From a virus: a DNA stretch of 25,902 bases. The notes beneath the pieces were generated by a model. That model did not search any database and was not told the DNA's origin. It worked only from the letters and a program-made list of their open reading frames with translations. Both the position numbers and the translations under genes were made by a program. The stretch lies in IMG/VR virus record IMGVR_UViG_3300022752_000344, positions 1 through 25,902 of that record; one strand, 5' to 3'. Positions 17,560 through 24,683 of the stretch are shown piece by piece (positions within the stretch are counted from its first letter, which is position 1; each line of letters starts with the position of its first letter).

Positions 17560-17922
17560 ATGGCACACTTTGCTAAAGTAGTAGACGGCATCGTTGATCA
17601 AGTTATTGTTGCAGACTCAAAAGAGTGGTGCGAGAATAATTTGGGCGGTACATGGATTCAAACTTCTTACAATACCCGTGGCAACGTACACTATGGTCAA
17701 GACGGAAATCCAGATAGCGGTGTAGCGCTTCATAAAAACTACGCTGGTATTGGATATCATTGGGATGGCACGGGCTTTTATGCTCCACAGCCATTTGCAT
17801 CTTGGATAAAGAACGCTGACACATATTTGTGGGAAGCACCAGTACCATATCCAACAGATGGACAAATGTATACTTGGAACGAAGCAGATTTGGCCTGGGA
17901 TTTAGTAACACTCCCAGAATAA
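17560..17922 (+). CDS. Conserved aquatic-phage virion protein, 120 aa
   Basis: MAHFAKVVDGIVDQVIVADS, then GGTWIQTSYNTRGNVHYGQD, NYAGIGYHWDG and PQPFASWIKN, ending YTWNEADLAWDLV. I recognise the GTWIQTSYNTR…NYAGIGY…PxPFxSW pattern from cyanophages and pelagiphages, where it is a structural or hypothetical protein. The exact position in the virion is unknown. Confidence 0.78.
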   Translation: MAHFAKVVDGIVDQVIVADSKEWCENNLGGTWIQTSYNTRGNVHYGQDGNPDSGVALHKNYAGIGYHWDGTGFYAPQPFASWIKNADTYLWEAPVPYPTDGQMYTWNEADLAWDLVTLPE

Positions 17923-17925
17923 ATC

Positions 17926-17934
17926 TGATATAAT
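17926..17934 (+). promoter_or_regulatory. Extended -10 promoter
   Basis: TGA-TATAAT upstream of the 122-aa fibre fragment, with GAGGAG as ribosome binding site. Confidence 0.65.
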
Positions 17935-17951
17935 AAACCAGAGGAGCGATA

Positions 17952-18320
17952 ATGCCAACATTTAATACAGACACTCCAAAACCAGGATATGTCTATGACT
18001 CAACAGATGATACTTGGTATCCTCTAGCAGGTATAGCGATCCAATCTTTGGATGGTTTAACAGATGTTGTTATTTCTTCCGCTGCCTCTGGTCAAACTCT
18101 TGTTTATAATGGAACGAATTGGGTAAATACCGCCGAAACTGGCGATATATCTGCTCTTACTTCTGGGACAGGAATTACATTAACAAATGCTACTGGACCA
18201 GTTCCAACAGTTGCTCTTACAACATCTAGCATTACTATTAATGGTTCTTCTGTTTCCCTCGGCGGTAGCGTAACAATTACTGGAGAATCCTTCCATCCAT
18301 TTTTACTAATGGGTGCATAG
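17952..18320 (+). CDS. Short tail fibre or fibre adaptor, 122 aa
   Basis: N-terminus MPTFNTDTPKPGYVYDSTDD followed by TWYPLAG, similar to the 339-aa fibre's anchor. The middle has SGTGITLTNATGPVPTVAL, matching the 404-aa fibre. It then ends after a short GGSVTITGESFHPFLLMGA. It has anchor and shaft but no C-terminal tip, so it is either an adaptor or a shortened fibre that lost its receptor-binding domain. Confidence 0.7.
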   Translation: MPTFNTDTPKPGYVYDSTDDTWYPLAGIAIQSLDGLTDVVISSAASGQTLVYNGTNWVNTAETGDISALTSGTGITLTNATGPVPTVALTTSSITINGSSVSLGGSVTITGESFHPFLLMGA

Positions 18321-18323
18321 GTG

Positions 18324-18332
18324 TGGTAGAAT
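18324..18332 (+). promoter_or_regulatory. Extended -10 promoter
   Basis: TGG-TAGAAT upstream of the 109-aa gene; AAGGAG ribosome binding site follows. Confidence 0.55.
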
Positions 18333-18352
18333 AGGAAAACAAGGAGAAATAA

Positions 18353-18682
18353 ATGGCAACAGCATATAAAGTACTAGGACAGTTAAATCCTTCTGCTACA
18401 ACATCAACAACTCTTTATACAGTACCGTCTGCAACAGAGGCTGTAGTCTCTACAATTGCAGTTGCTAATCTAGCAGCAACTTCTGCAACATATAGAATTG
18501 CTGTTCGTCCAGATGCTGAAGCACTTGCAAATAAACATTATTTTGCATATGACATTACACTTGGTGCATCTGATACAACTGTAATCACAGCGGGTATTAC
18601 AATAAACGCATCTGATGTTATAACAGTTTACGCATCTAACGCTAATTTAACATTCCAGGCTTTCGGCACTGAAATTTCGTAA
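18353..18682 (+). CDS. Small beta-sandwich virion protein, 109 aa
   Basis: MATAYKVLGQLNPSATTSTT, then LYTVPSATEAVVSTIAVANL and ITINASDVITVYASNANLTF. I recall the GQxxPxATTxTxLYTVP…SxIxVxN type as a frequent tail or decoration protein in aquatic phages. All-beta, Ala/Thr-rich. Exact role unknown. Confidence 0.74.
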   Translation: MATAYKVLGQLNPSATTSTTLYTVPSATEAVVSTIAVANLAATSATYRIAVRPDAEALANKHYFAYDITLGASDTTVITAGITINASDVITVYASNANLTFQAFGTEIS

Positions 18683-18700
18683 TTTAGGGGGCTGCACTAA

Positions 18701-20509
18701 ATGACACTAAGCAGCATTAAGACTGGTATAGTCGGTAATAGTTTACTCGTAGGTAATTTAGGTTATAATACTTATTTAAATGTAGAATATTTAATTATCG
18801 CTGGTGGTGCAGGTGGCGGTGGTGGTTCTGGTGCATATGGTCCTGGTGGTGGAGGCGGTGCTGGAGGGTATCGCAATTCTGTTTCAGGAGAAACTACTGG
18901 TGGTGGAGGCTCTGCTGAAGCAGCATTACAGATGCCATATAATTCTTCTTATACAATTTCAGTTGGTGCTGGTGGTGCAGGTGGATCTGCTGGAACAAAT
19001 GCTACTGCTGGTACTAATGGATCTAATTCATCCATTTCTGGTAATATCACAACCCTTACTTCTACTGGCGGTGGCGGTGGTGGTGGAGCAAGTGGTGTAG
19101 TTAGTGATGTAGCAAAATCAGGTGGTTCAGGCGGTGGTGGTGCAGCACAAGGCAATGGTGGTGTAGGAAAATCTGGTGCTTCTGCTTCCTCTACAACACA
19201 AGGTTATGCTGGAGGAAATGCTGGAACCTACGCAAGTTCTGGTGGTGGTGGAGGTGCTGGCGCAGTTGGTGGAAATGCTGGCGGAGGTTCTTATGGATCA
19301 AGAACAAGTGGAGTTGGCGGAAATGGACTTTCATCTTCTATAACTGGTTCTGCTGTAACACGTGGTGGCGGTGGTGCTGGAGAAATAAACGAACAATCTG
19401 GAAGTGCAACTTCTGGTGGAACTGGTGGTGGTGGATCTGGTGGTTCATCTTCAACAAGTTATGCTGGTGGAAGTGGAACAGCAAATACTGGTGGTGGCGG
19501 AGGTGCTGGTGGTAATGCTGGTTCTGGTGGTGCAGGCGGAACTGGTGGCTCAGGCGTAGTTATTTGTCGTTATTCAGGTTCACAACAGGCAACTGGTGGA
19601 ACTATCACATCTTCTGGCGGTTACACAATTCACACATTTAATTCTTCAGGAACATTTGCGGTTCCTGGTTCTGTTTCAGCAACAGGTGGAAATGAAATAA
19701 AAACTATTGGTTCTTACAAATATCACTTATTTACAAGTTCTGGAACATTCTCAATTAGTTATTTACCTAGCGGTACAACGACTGTAGATGTATGCGTTAT
19801 CGGCGCAGGCGGAGGCGGTGGAGGAACTAACGTTGGTGGTGGTGGCGGTGGTGGTGAAGTAAAAACATTCACTGCTGCATCCGTAACTACAACTAATTAC
19901 ACTGTGACTATTGGTTCTGGTGGTGCTGCTGGAAGTGGAAACGCAAGAGGTACTAGTGGCAGTAACTGTTCGTTTGGATCAACTACCTCTCTTGGAGGAG
20001 GTGGTGGCGGTCAAGCCAATAATACTGCTGGTTTATCTGGTGGTTCAGGTGGCGGTAGTTCTAATGGTGGTACTGCTGGTTCTGCTTCTGGAAATAATAC
20101 AAATATTGGTGGTGTTGGTGGAACACAAGCATCTTCTTATTCTGGAGGTGGAGGTGGTGGCGCTACATCCGCTGGTTCTAACGGTACTGTAGGAGCACCT
20201 GGATCTACCGAAGGTAACGGCGGTAACGGTGGTGCTGGCTATACTCTTACCAATATAGATTCTAATCTTACAAGCGGTAACTTTACATCGTTTTCTGGTA
20301 TGACCGTAGTTTCATCTGGTGGCGGTGGTGGTGCCTATGTAAGTGGTATTCAAGGAACTGGTGGAACTGGTGCTGGTAGTGGTGCTACTAATAGTAATGC
20401 TGCCTCATCTTCATCATCCTTTGGTTCAGGTGGTGGCGGTGGTGGACCATCTACAAATGGTTCTGCTGGTTACGCTGGTATAGTAATAGTTAGATACTTG
20501 GCGGCATAG
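18701..20509 (+). CDS. Glycine-rich tail adhesin with two polyglycine modules, 602 aa
   Basis: N-terminus MTLSSIKTGIVGNSLLVGN is shared with the next two genes. Module 1 runs from YLIIAGGAGGGG (about residue 28) to GGSGVVICRY (about 290). Two linkers (GGTITSSGGYTIHTFNSSGT and an EIKTIGSYKYHLFTSSGT type) follow, then module 2 from VCVIGAGGGGGG to AGIVIVRYLAA. It has the same gp38-like architecture as the 613-aa protein, with clearly different loop sequences. Confidence 0.78.
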   Translation: MTLSSIKTGIVGNSLLVGNLGYNTYLNVEYLIIAGGAGGGGGSGAYGPGGGGGAGGYRNSVSGETTGGGGSAEAALQMPYNSSYTISVGAGGAGGSAGTNATAGTNGSNSSISGNITTLTSTGGGGGGGASGVVSDVAKSGGSGGGGAAQGNGGVGKSGASASSTTQGYAGGNAGTYASSGGGGGAGAVGGNAGGGSYGSRTSGVGGNGLSSSITGSAVTRGGGGAGEINEQSGSATSGGTGGGGSGGSSSTSYAGGSGTANTGGGGGAGGNAGSGGAGGTGGSGVVICRYSGSQQATGGTITSSGGYTIHTFNSSGTFAVPGSVSATGGNEIKTIGSYKYHLFTSSGTFSISYLPSGTTTVDVCVIGAGGGGGGTNVGGGGGGGEVKTFTAASVTTTNYTVTIGSGGAAGSGNARGTSGSNCSFGSTTSLGGGGGGQANNTAGLSGGSGGGSSNGGTAGSASGNNTNIGGVGGTQASSYSGGGGGGATSAGSNGTVGAPGSTEGNGGNGGAGYTLTNIDSNLTSGNFTSFSGMTVVSSGGGGGAYVSGIQGTGGTGAGSGATNSNAASSSSSFGSGGGGGGPSTNGSAGYAGIVIVRYLAA

Positions 20510-20517
20510 GAAAAAAC

Positions 20518-21420
20518 ATGGCACTTAAAAGTTTAAGATCAGGTACTAAAACAAGAAGTTTATTAGTAGGTAATAGACCTGCTAAAGTTGCAAGGGCAAC
20601 TGGTGGAACAATTACTTTTGATGGTGATTTTATTGCTGTACATACTTTTACTTCGTCAGGTACTTTTACACCTACCGCCGATTTAAATGTTAATTATCTT
20701 GTTGTAGCAGGTGGTGCAAGTGGTGGAGCAAACAATGGTGGTGGTGGAGGAGCAGGTGGACTTCGTTGTACTATTGGAGCAACTGGTGGTGGAGGTTCTT
20801 TAGAATCAGCATTATCACTTACAGGGGGAACTGGATACACAGTAACAATAGGCGCTGGTGGAGCAGGTATTAGTGGTGATCAAAAAGGTAACAATGGAAG
20901 TGATTCTGCATTTTCTACAATAACATGTACGGGTGGTGGTGCTGGTGGCGGAGCAAATCGTCAACAAGCACCTAATACTGGTGGTTCTGGTGGTGGTGGT
21001 TCTTCAGATGGTAATTTACAAAATGGTGCCGCTGGAACTGCAAATCAAGGATATGCAGGTTCAAATGTAACTGCTGGCGGCGGAGCAGGTGGTGGTGGTG
21101 CTGGTGGAACAACCGCTGGAACAACTGCTGGTTCTGCTGGTGGTGTGGGTGTTCAAACTTCTATATCTGGAACAGCAACTTATTATGCTGGCGGTGGAGG
21201 TGGTGCTGGACACTCAAGCGGAAACACAGGTGGCGGTGCAGGTGGTAATGGCGGGGGAGGTGCAGGTGGAACTTCTACCAATGGCACTAACGGAACTGCG
21301 GGAACTGCAAATACAGGTGGTGGCGGTGGAGCCGCAGGTGGTGGCGTAGGTGGCGGAGTTTCAGGAACTTCAGGCAATGGCGGTTCTGGTATAGTAATAG
21401 TTAGATATTCAATATTATAA
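20518..21420 (+). CDS. Glycine-rich tail adhesin with one module, 300 aa
   Basis: N-terminus MALKSLRSGTKTRSLLVGN, one GGTITFDGDFIAVHTFTSSGT linker, then a single polyglycine module from YLVVAGGASGG to GGSGIVIVRYSIL. It is the same module as in the larger genes. An 8-bp gap from the previous gene suggests co-transcription. Confidence 0.77.
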   Translation: MALKSLRSGTKTRSLLVGNRPAKVARATGGTITFDGDFIAVHTFTSSGTFTPTADLNVNYLVVAGGASGGANNGGGGGAGGLRCTIGATGGGGSLESALSLTGGTGYTVTIGAGGAGISGDQKGNNGSDSAFSTITCTGGGAGGGANRQQAPNTGGSGGGGSSDGNLQNGAAGTANQGYAGSNVTAGGGAGGGGAGGTTAGTTAGSAGGVGVQTSISGTATYYAGGGGGAGHSSGNTGGGAGGNGGGGAGGTSTNGTNGTAGTANTGGGGGAAGGGVGGGVSGTSGNGGSGIVIVRYSIL

Positions 21421-21439
21421 ATAGGAGTATGATTTTAAA

Positions 21440-22354
21440 ATGACAGTATCATCATTAAAATATGGAACAAGTGGAGATAATCTTTTAACTGCCGTTCGTG
21501 CATTAGGTGGTACTGTTACAATTTCTGGCGGGTATGTAATTCATACCTTTACATCTTCTGGAACATTTCAACCAACTACTAGATTAAATAATGTTGATTA
21601 TCTTGTAGTTGCAGGTGGCGGTGGAGGTGGCGTTGGCTATTACAATGTTAACCATGCTCAAGGTGGTGGCGGTGGTGGTGCAGGTGGACTTAGGTGTACA
21701 GTAACTGCTACTGGCGGTGGTGGCTCATTAGAATCTGCTTTATCATTGACTGCAAACACAAATTACATAGTAACTGTTGGAGCAGGCGGTGCTGGAGGAA
21801 CTTCAGACGGTGCTAACGGAACAAGCGGTAACAATTCTGTATTTTCAACTATAACATCAACAGGTGGTGGATATGGTGGAGGTTACAATACAGCAGGAAA
21901 CTCTGGTGGTTCAGGCGGCGGTGCTGGTTCAGGTTTAAATTATGCTGCTGGAGGATCTAATACGTCAAATCAAGGATATTCTGGCGGAAATGGAAGAAAC
22001 AATGCTAAGTCTGGTGGAGGCGGAGGCGCTGCTCAGGCTGGAGAAAATGCTTCAGATATTCCAACATCAAGAGGTCCAGACGGTGGAAATGGTTGTGGTG
22101 GAAACGGTGGAAATGGTGTAGCAACATCAATCTCAGGTACATCAACTTACTATGCTGGTGGTGGCGGTGGTGGTTCTTTGTATGTTGGAGGAACAGCAGG
22201 ATTAGGCGGAGGAGGAGCAGCAGTTGCTGGAGGCGCTGGTAATTCTGGAACAACTAACACAGGTGGCGGAGGTGCTGGAAGTCCTCAAAAGACAAGCGGT
22301 GGAAATGCGGGTTCAGGTGGTTCAGGTATCGTAATTGTTAGATACCCAATGTAA
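21440..22354 (+). CDS. Glycine-rich tail adhesin with one module, 304 aa
   Basis: N-terminus MTVSSLKYGTSGDNLLTA, linker GGTVTISGGYVIHTFTSSGT, then YLVVAGGGGGG to GGSGIVIVRYPM. LRCTVTATGGGGSLESALSL is nearly the same as in the 300-aa gene, indicating a recent duplication. It is the last gene before the bidirectional terminator. Confidence 0.77.
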   Translation: MTVSSLKYGTSGDNLLTAVRALGGTVTISGGYVIHTFTSSGTFQPTTRLNNVDYLVVAGGGGGGVGYYNVNHAQGGGGGGAGGLRCTVTATGGGGSLESALSLTANTNYIVTVGAGGAGGTSDGANGTSGNNSVFSTITSTGGGYGGGYNTAGNSGGSGGGAGSGLNYAAGGSNTSNQGYSGGNGRNNAKSGGGGGAAQAGENASDIPTSRGPDGGNGCGGNGGNGVATSISGTSTYYAGGGGGGSLYVGGTAGLGGGGAAVAGGAGNSGTTNTGGGGAGSPQKTSGGNAGSGGSGIVIVRYPM

Positions 22355-22374
22355 TATAAGAATTTAAAAAATAA

Positions 22375-22407
22375 CCCCGCTACTAAAAAATAGCGGGGTA
22401 TTTTTAT
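22375..22407. terminator. Bidirectional intrinsic terminator
   Basis: CCCCGCTA (22375-22382) and TAGCGGGG (22391-22398) with an 8-nt loop; TATTTTTATT follows on the plus strand and TTATTTTTT on the minus strand. It ends the adhesin run and the convergent endolysin transcript. Confidence 0.9.
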
Positions 22408-22416
22408 TCCCTAAAA

Positions 22417-22974
22417 TTAACCAGGGAATTTATGAAGCCATTTATTCACAGCACCTTTTTTATAGGATGACCATGAACTCCAATCAGTACCGCCTTTAGT
22501 CATGTGATACACAATCTCAGCGTTCTTGACTGGGCTAAATAACTCGGCATTTAAATCAAGATCAAATTTATCTCGTCTGTCTGGACCTAAAGTACCAAGC
22601 ATGTTAATCTGAAAGATACCAAATGAGGAATCTCCAGTTTTGGTGTTTCCATTGAAGGCGAATGGCCTTCCATTGGACTCAGCCTTAGCGACTGCCCAGG
22701 CCATTTTTAGCCCTTGTCCTTTGAACCCTACCGCCTTTAGTAATTCAACCAACTGGCTGTCAGTTAAACTTGTAGCATTCTCATATTTTTCAAGTACCTT
22801 GTCTTTGTTAGGCTTAATTAGCAAAAGAGCCGCTTTGTGAGCGGCGGCATTGGCTGATTGATTAACCTCACTAGATAAGTTATTCTTAGCAAAAGAGTTT
22901 GCTTGTGGTCCTAAAACCATAACCAAACAAAACGCAGTTGTAAGAACCCCCGATAGTATTTTCTTGTCTCTCAA
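22417..22974 (-). CDS. Secreted lysozyme/transglycosylase-like endolysin, 185 aa
   Basis: A typical signal peptide spans residues 1-29 (basic start, LTTAFCLVMVLG core, cleavage probably after NSFA). The catalytic domain follows, with AWAVAKAESNG (E99 the likely general acid) and SSFGIFQINM (117-125), the pattern of SLT/lysozyme-like enzymes that cut peptidoglycan. The signal peptide implies export by the host Sec system, so lysis may need only partial holin help. The start is TTG at 22974, chosen for the TAGGAGG ribosome binding site 5 nt upstream. It is encoded against all surrounding tail genes. Confidence 0.82.
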   Translation of the reverse strand: MRDKKILSGVLTTAFCLVMVLGPQANSFAKNNLSSEVNQSANAAAHKAALLLIKPNKDKVLEKYENATSLTDSQLVELLKAVGFKGQGLKMAWAVAKAESNGRPFAFNGNTKTGDSSFGIFQINMLGTLGPDRRDKFDLDLNAELFSPVKNAEIVYHMTKGGTDWSSWSSYKKGAVNKWLHKFPG

Positions 22975-22994
22975 GTTTTCCTCCTAGAAACGCA

Positions 22995-23015
22995 ATAGCA
23001 CCATAACGGTGCTAT
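22995..23015 (-). promoter_or_regulatory. Hairpin at the 5' end of the endolysin mRNA
   Basis: ATAGCACC (22995-23002) and GGTGCTAT (23008-23015) form an 8-bp stem with a 5-nt loop. The predicted transcription start falls on its first base, so it would cap the mRNA as a protective 5' stem, or act as an operator. Confidence 0.65.
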
Positions 23016-23021
23016 GCACCT

Positions 23022-23051
23022 AGTATAACACAAAAAATCGTATTTAGTCAA
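23022..23051 (-). promoter_or_regulatory. Endolysin promoter
   Basis: TTGACT (23046-23051), 18 bp, TATACT (23022-23027). It is of the -35/-10 type, unlike the extended -10 promoters of the adjoining tail genes. Confidence 0.75.
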
Positions 23052-23061
23052 GTTATGGAAG

Positions 23062-23070
23062 TGCTATAAT
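23062..23070 (+). promoter_or_regulatory. Extended -10 promoter, leaderless type
   Basis: TGC-TATAAT, 9 nt before the ATG at 23080; no ribosome binding site. It lies back to back with the endolysin promoter. Confidence 0.68.
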
Positions 23071-23079
23071 ATAAGAACT

Positions 23080-23607
23080 ATGGCATCTGGCGAAACAATT
23101 ACGTATGATTTACCTTATCCCGTCGCATCTGATCCAGTAAATGTACACGGTGATATTCAAGATTTAGCAGAAGCAATTGATGCTATTCTGCCTACCCTCG
23201 GACTTCCATATCATACATTAGAAGTTGTTAATAATACTGGTGCAACTATTGCAAAAGCATCTCCAGTTTATATTTCTGGATTTGGTGCAACAAAACCACG
23301 CATTACAAAATCAGACGCAAATACATCAGCAACATTTCCTGTGGTTGGTCTTGCACAAGCAGCAATTACAAATGGTTCTGATGGTGTAATTATTGTTAAT
23401 GGAATTTTTAGCGATGTTAATACTTCTGCATATTCTGCTGGAGACAGATTATATGTTGCAGCAGGTGGAGGTCTTACAAATGCACAACCAACAAGTGGTG
23501 GTGGCGTAATTGGCGTGGTAGCAAAAGCAGCAGCATCAGGTATAATTATAGTTGGTGCAAATAAAGGCAATGGTACATGGGGAGCACTTAAGGAAGGTTT
23601 GTCATGA
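23080..23607 (+). CDS. Virion structural protein, 175 aa
   Basis: MASGETITYDLPYPVASDPV, then NVHGDIQDLAEAIDAIL and a beta-rich C-terminal half (LEVVNNTGATIAKASPVYIS, VVGLAQAAITNGSDGVIIVN, GDRLYVAAGGGLTN). I recall the V-NNTG-x-x-I-x-KG/ASPVY…GDxLYVxxxGGLT pattern from phage capsid-decoration and tail proteins. The helical N-terminus may anchor it. ATGA-coupled to the next gene. Confidence 0.72.
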   Translation: MASGETITYDLPYPVASDPVNVHGDIQDLAEAIDAILPTLGLPYHTLEVVNNTGATIAKASPVYISGFGATKPRITKSDANTSATFPVVGLAQAAITNGSDGVIIVNGIFSDVNTSAYSAGDRLYVAAGGGLTNAQPTSGGGVIGVVAKAAASGIIIVGANKGNGTWGALKEGLS

Positions 23608-24002
23608 CAAGTTATAGAAACACTGGTAGCAGTGCTTATTCGATTGGTTCTGAGCCACCTACGATTACTTGGACGGTAGTTAGTGGAGATACTGCTTCAT
23701 TTCGTGTATACGTAGAAGATGATGACCGTAACCCATTAGATTTGTCTACTTGGACTCTTGCTATGGACATTGTTAGAACTGGTACTACTAGCACAGAAAC
23801 CATAGTTGCTTTAACTCCAACAATTACTGAAGATGACGATGCTACTGGTAGTTTTACAGTTTCCCTTTCAAGTTCTGATTCTCAAGCATTAGAAACCGAT
23901 GATGAGTTTGATATTCAAATTTCTGATACTGATCGTGTTTGGACTCTTGCTAAAGGTAAAATGATTATTATTGATGATATTACAGCAGATCCAACATCAT
24001 GA
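23604..24002 (+). CDS. BppU-like baseplate/tail Ig-like protein, 132 aa
   Basis: PPTITWTVVSGDTASFRVYV, then DDDRNPLDLSTWTLAMDIVR. It is the third relative of the Ig-like proteins at 9758 and 10260, here with SGDT in place of RGDT. Starts inside the previous stop (ATGA) and is followed by another ATGA junction. Likely a fibre-anchoring baseplate protein. Confidence 0.72.
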   Translation: MTSYRNTGSSAYSIGSEPPTITWTVVSGDTASFRVYVEDDDRNPLDLSTWTLAMDIVRTGTTSTETIVALTPTITEDDDATGSFTVSLSSSDSQALETDDEFDIQISDTDRVWTLAKGKMIIIDDITADPTS

Positions 24003-24196
24003 GAAATGCAACTTTTGAACAGACCTGGGAAACACGCAGGATAATTAAATTAAAAGATTTATCTCCAAGAGTAAAACCAAAACAAATACTGCCATTTAGA
24101 GTACAGTTTGAAACTCTTGGTTTATCGCTTGCTGGTGGATCTGGGGCTGCTGGTATCGGTGTTGCTATTATTGGCACTAATTTCTATATCAGATAG
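23999..24196 (+). CDS. Small tail-associated protein, 65 aa
   Basis: MRNATFEQTWETRRIIKLKD followed by a basic stretch (RVKPKQILPFRV) and a Gly/Ala hydrophobic C-terminus (LSLAGGSGAAGIGVAIIGTN). ATGA coupling is the main evidence for translation. Function unknown. Confidence 0.62.
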   Translation: MRNATFEQTWETRRIIKLKDLSPRVKPKQILPFRVQFETLGLSLAGGSGAAGIGVAIIGTNFYIR

Positions 24197-24209
24197 AAAC
24201 CTTATTTTG

Positions 24210-24218
24210 TGATATAAT
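24210..24218 (+). promoter_or_regulatory. Extended -10 promoter, leaderless
   Basis: TGA-TATAAT, 7 nt before the ATG at 24226; no ribosome binding site. Confidence 0.7.
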
Positions 24219-24225
24219 CAACATT

Positions 24226-24663
24226 ATGGCAATTGTCCCGATTACTACCCTGAAAACTAAGTTTGAAACTGGCGATAGGCCAACACAACAGGATTTCGTG
24301 GATCTAATTGATACTACTTCCTACCGTGCCGATTCTCTCGGCGGGGATGGAAACAACTCCGTAACAATCAATGGCATAGAAACTCCATTAGTATTTGACA
24401 CAATAGATACTACGGTTTGGAGAACTGTAAAGTATTTGCTTCAACTTTCTCATGCTGGATCTTCATCATATAGAAGTACTGAAATAAACTTGGTTTTTGA
24501 TGGTACCAATCAAAACATAACAGAGTACGGCTCTGTTAAGAACAATGCTAGTGATGTTGGGACAATCTCAGCATCATTAAGTTCTGGTACAATTAGCATG
24601 ACGGTTACCCCCGTCTTAACGCCTATGACCATAAGGTATTACCGCACTGGTCTTAAGGCATGA
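24226..24663 (+). CDS. Tail structural protein, 145 aa
   Basis: MAIVPITTLKTKFETGDRPT followed by QQDFVDLIDT is an N-terminal motif I recall from many phage tail proteins (F-x-TGDRPTQxDFxDLIDT). The C-terminal part is beta-rich (STEINLVFDGTNQNITEYGS…TPMTIRYYRTG). Probably a fibre base or baseplate protein. Confidence 0.74.
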   Translation: MAIVPITTLKTKFETGDRPTQQDFVDLIDTTSYRADSLGGDGNNSVTINGIETPLVFDTIDTTVWRTVKYLLQLSHAGSSSYRSTEINLVFDGTNQNITEYGSVKNNASDVGTISASLSSGTISMTVTPVLTPMTIRYYRTGLKA

Positions 24664-24683
24664 CCCTTATAAGGAGATAAAAA

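Noticed and set aside
16526-21377. Proline-rich minus-strand frames opposite the glycine-rich genes
   Set aside because: Gly codons (GGN) read as Pro codons (NCC) on the opposite strand, so long Pro runs are an automatic by-product. No ribosome binding sites.
15459-22354. CRISPR array or satellite-type DNA repeat
   Set aside because: The repeats are imperfect, in frame and explained by glycine-rich protein modules. No constant repeat with unique spacers is present anywhere in the window.
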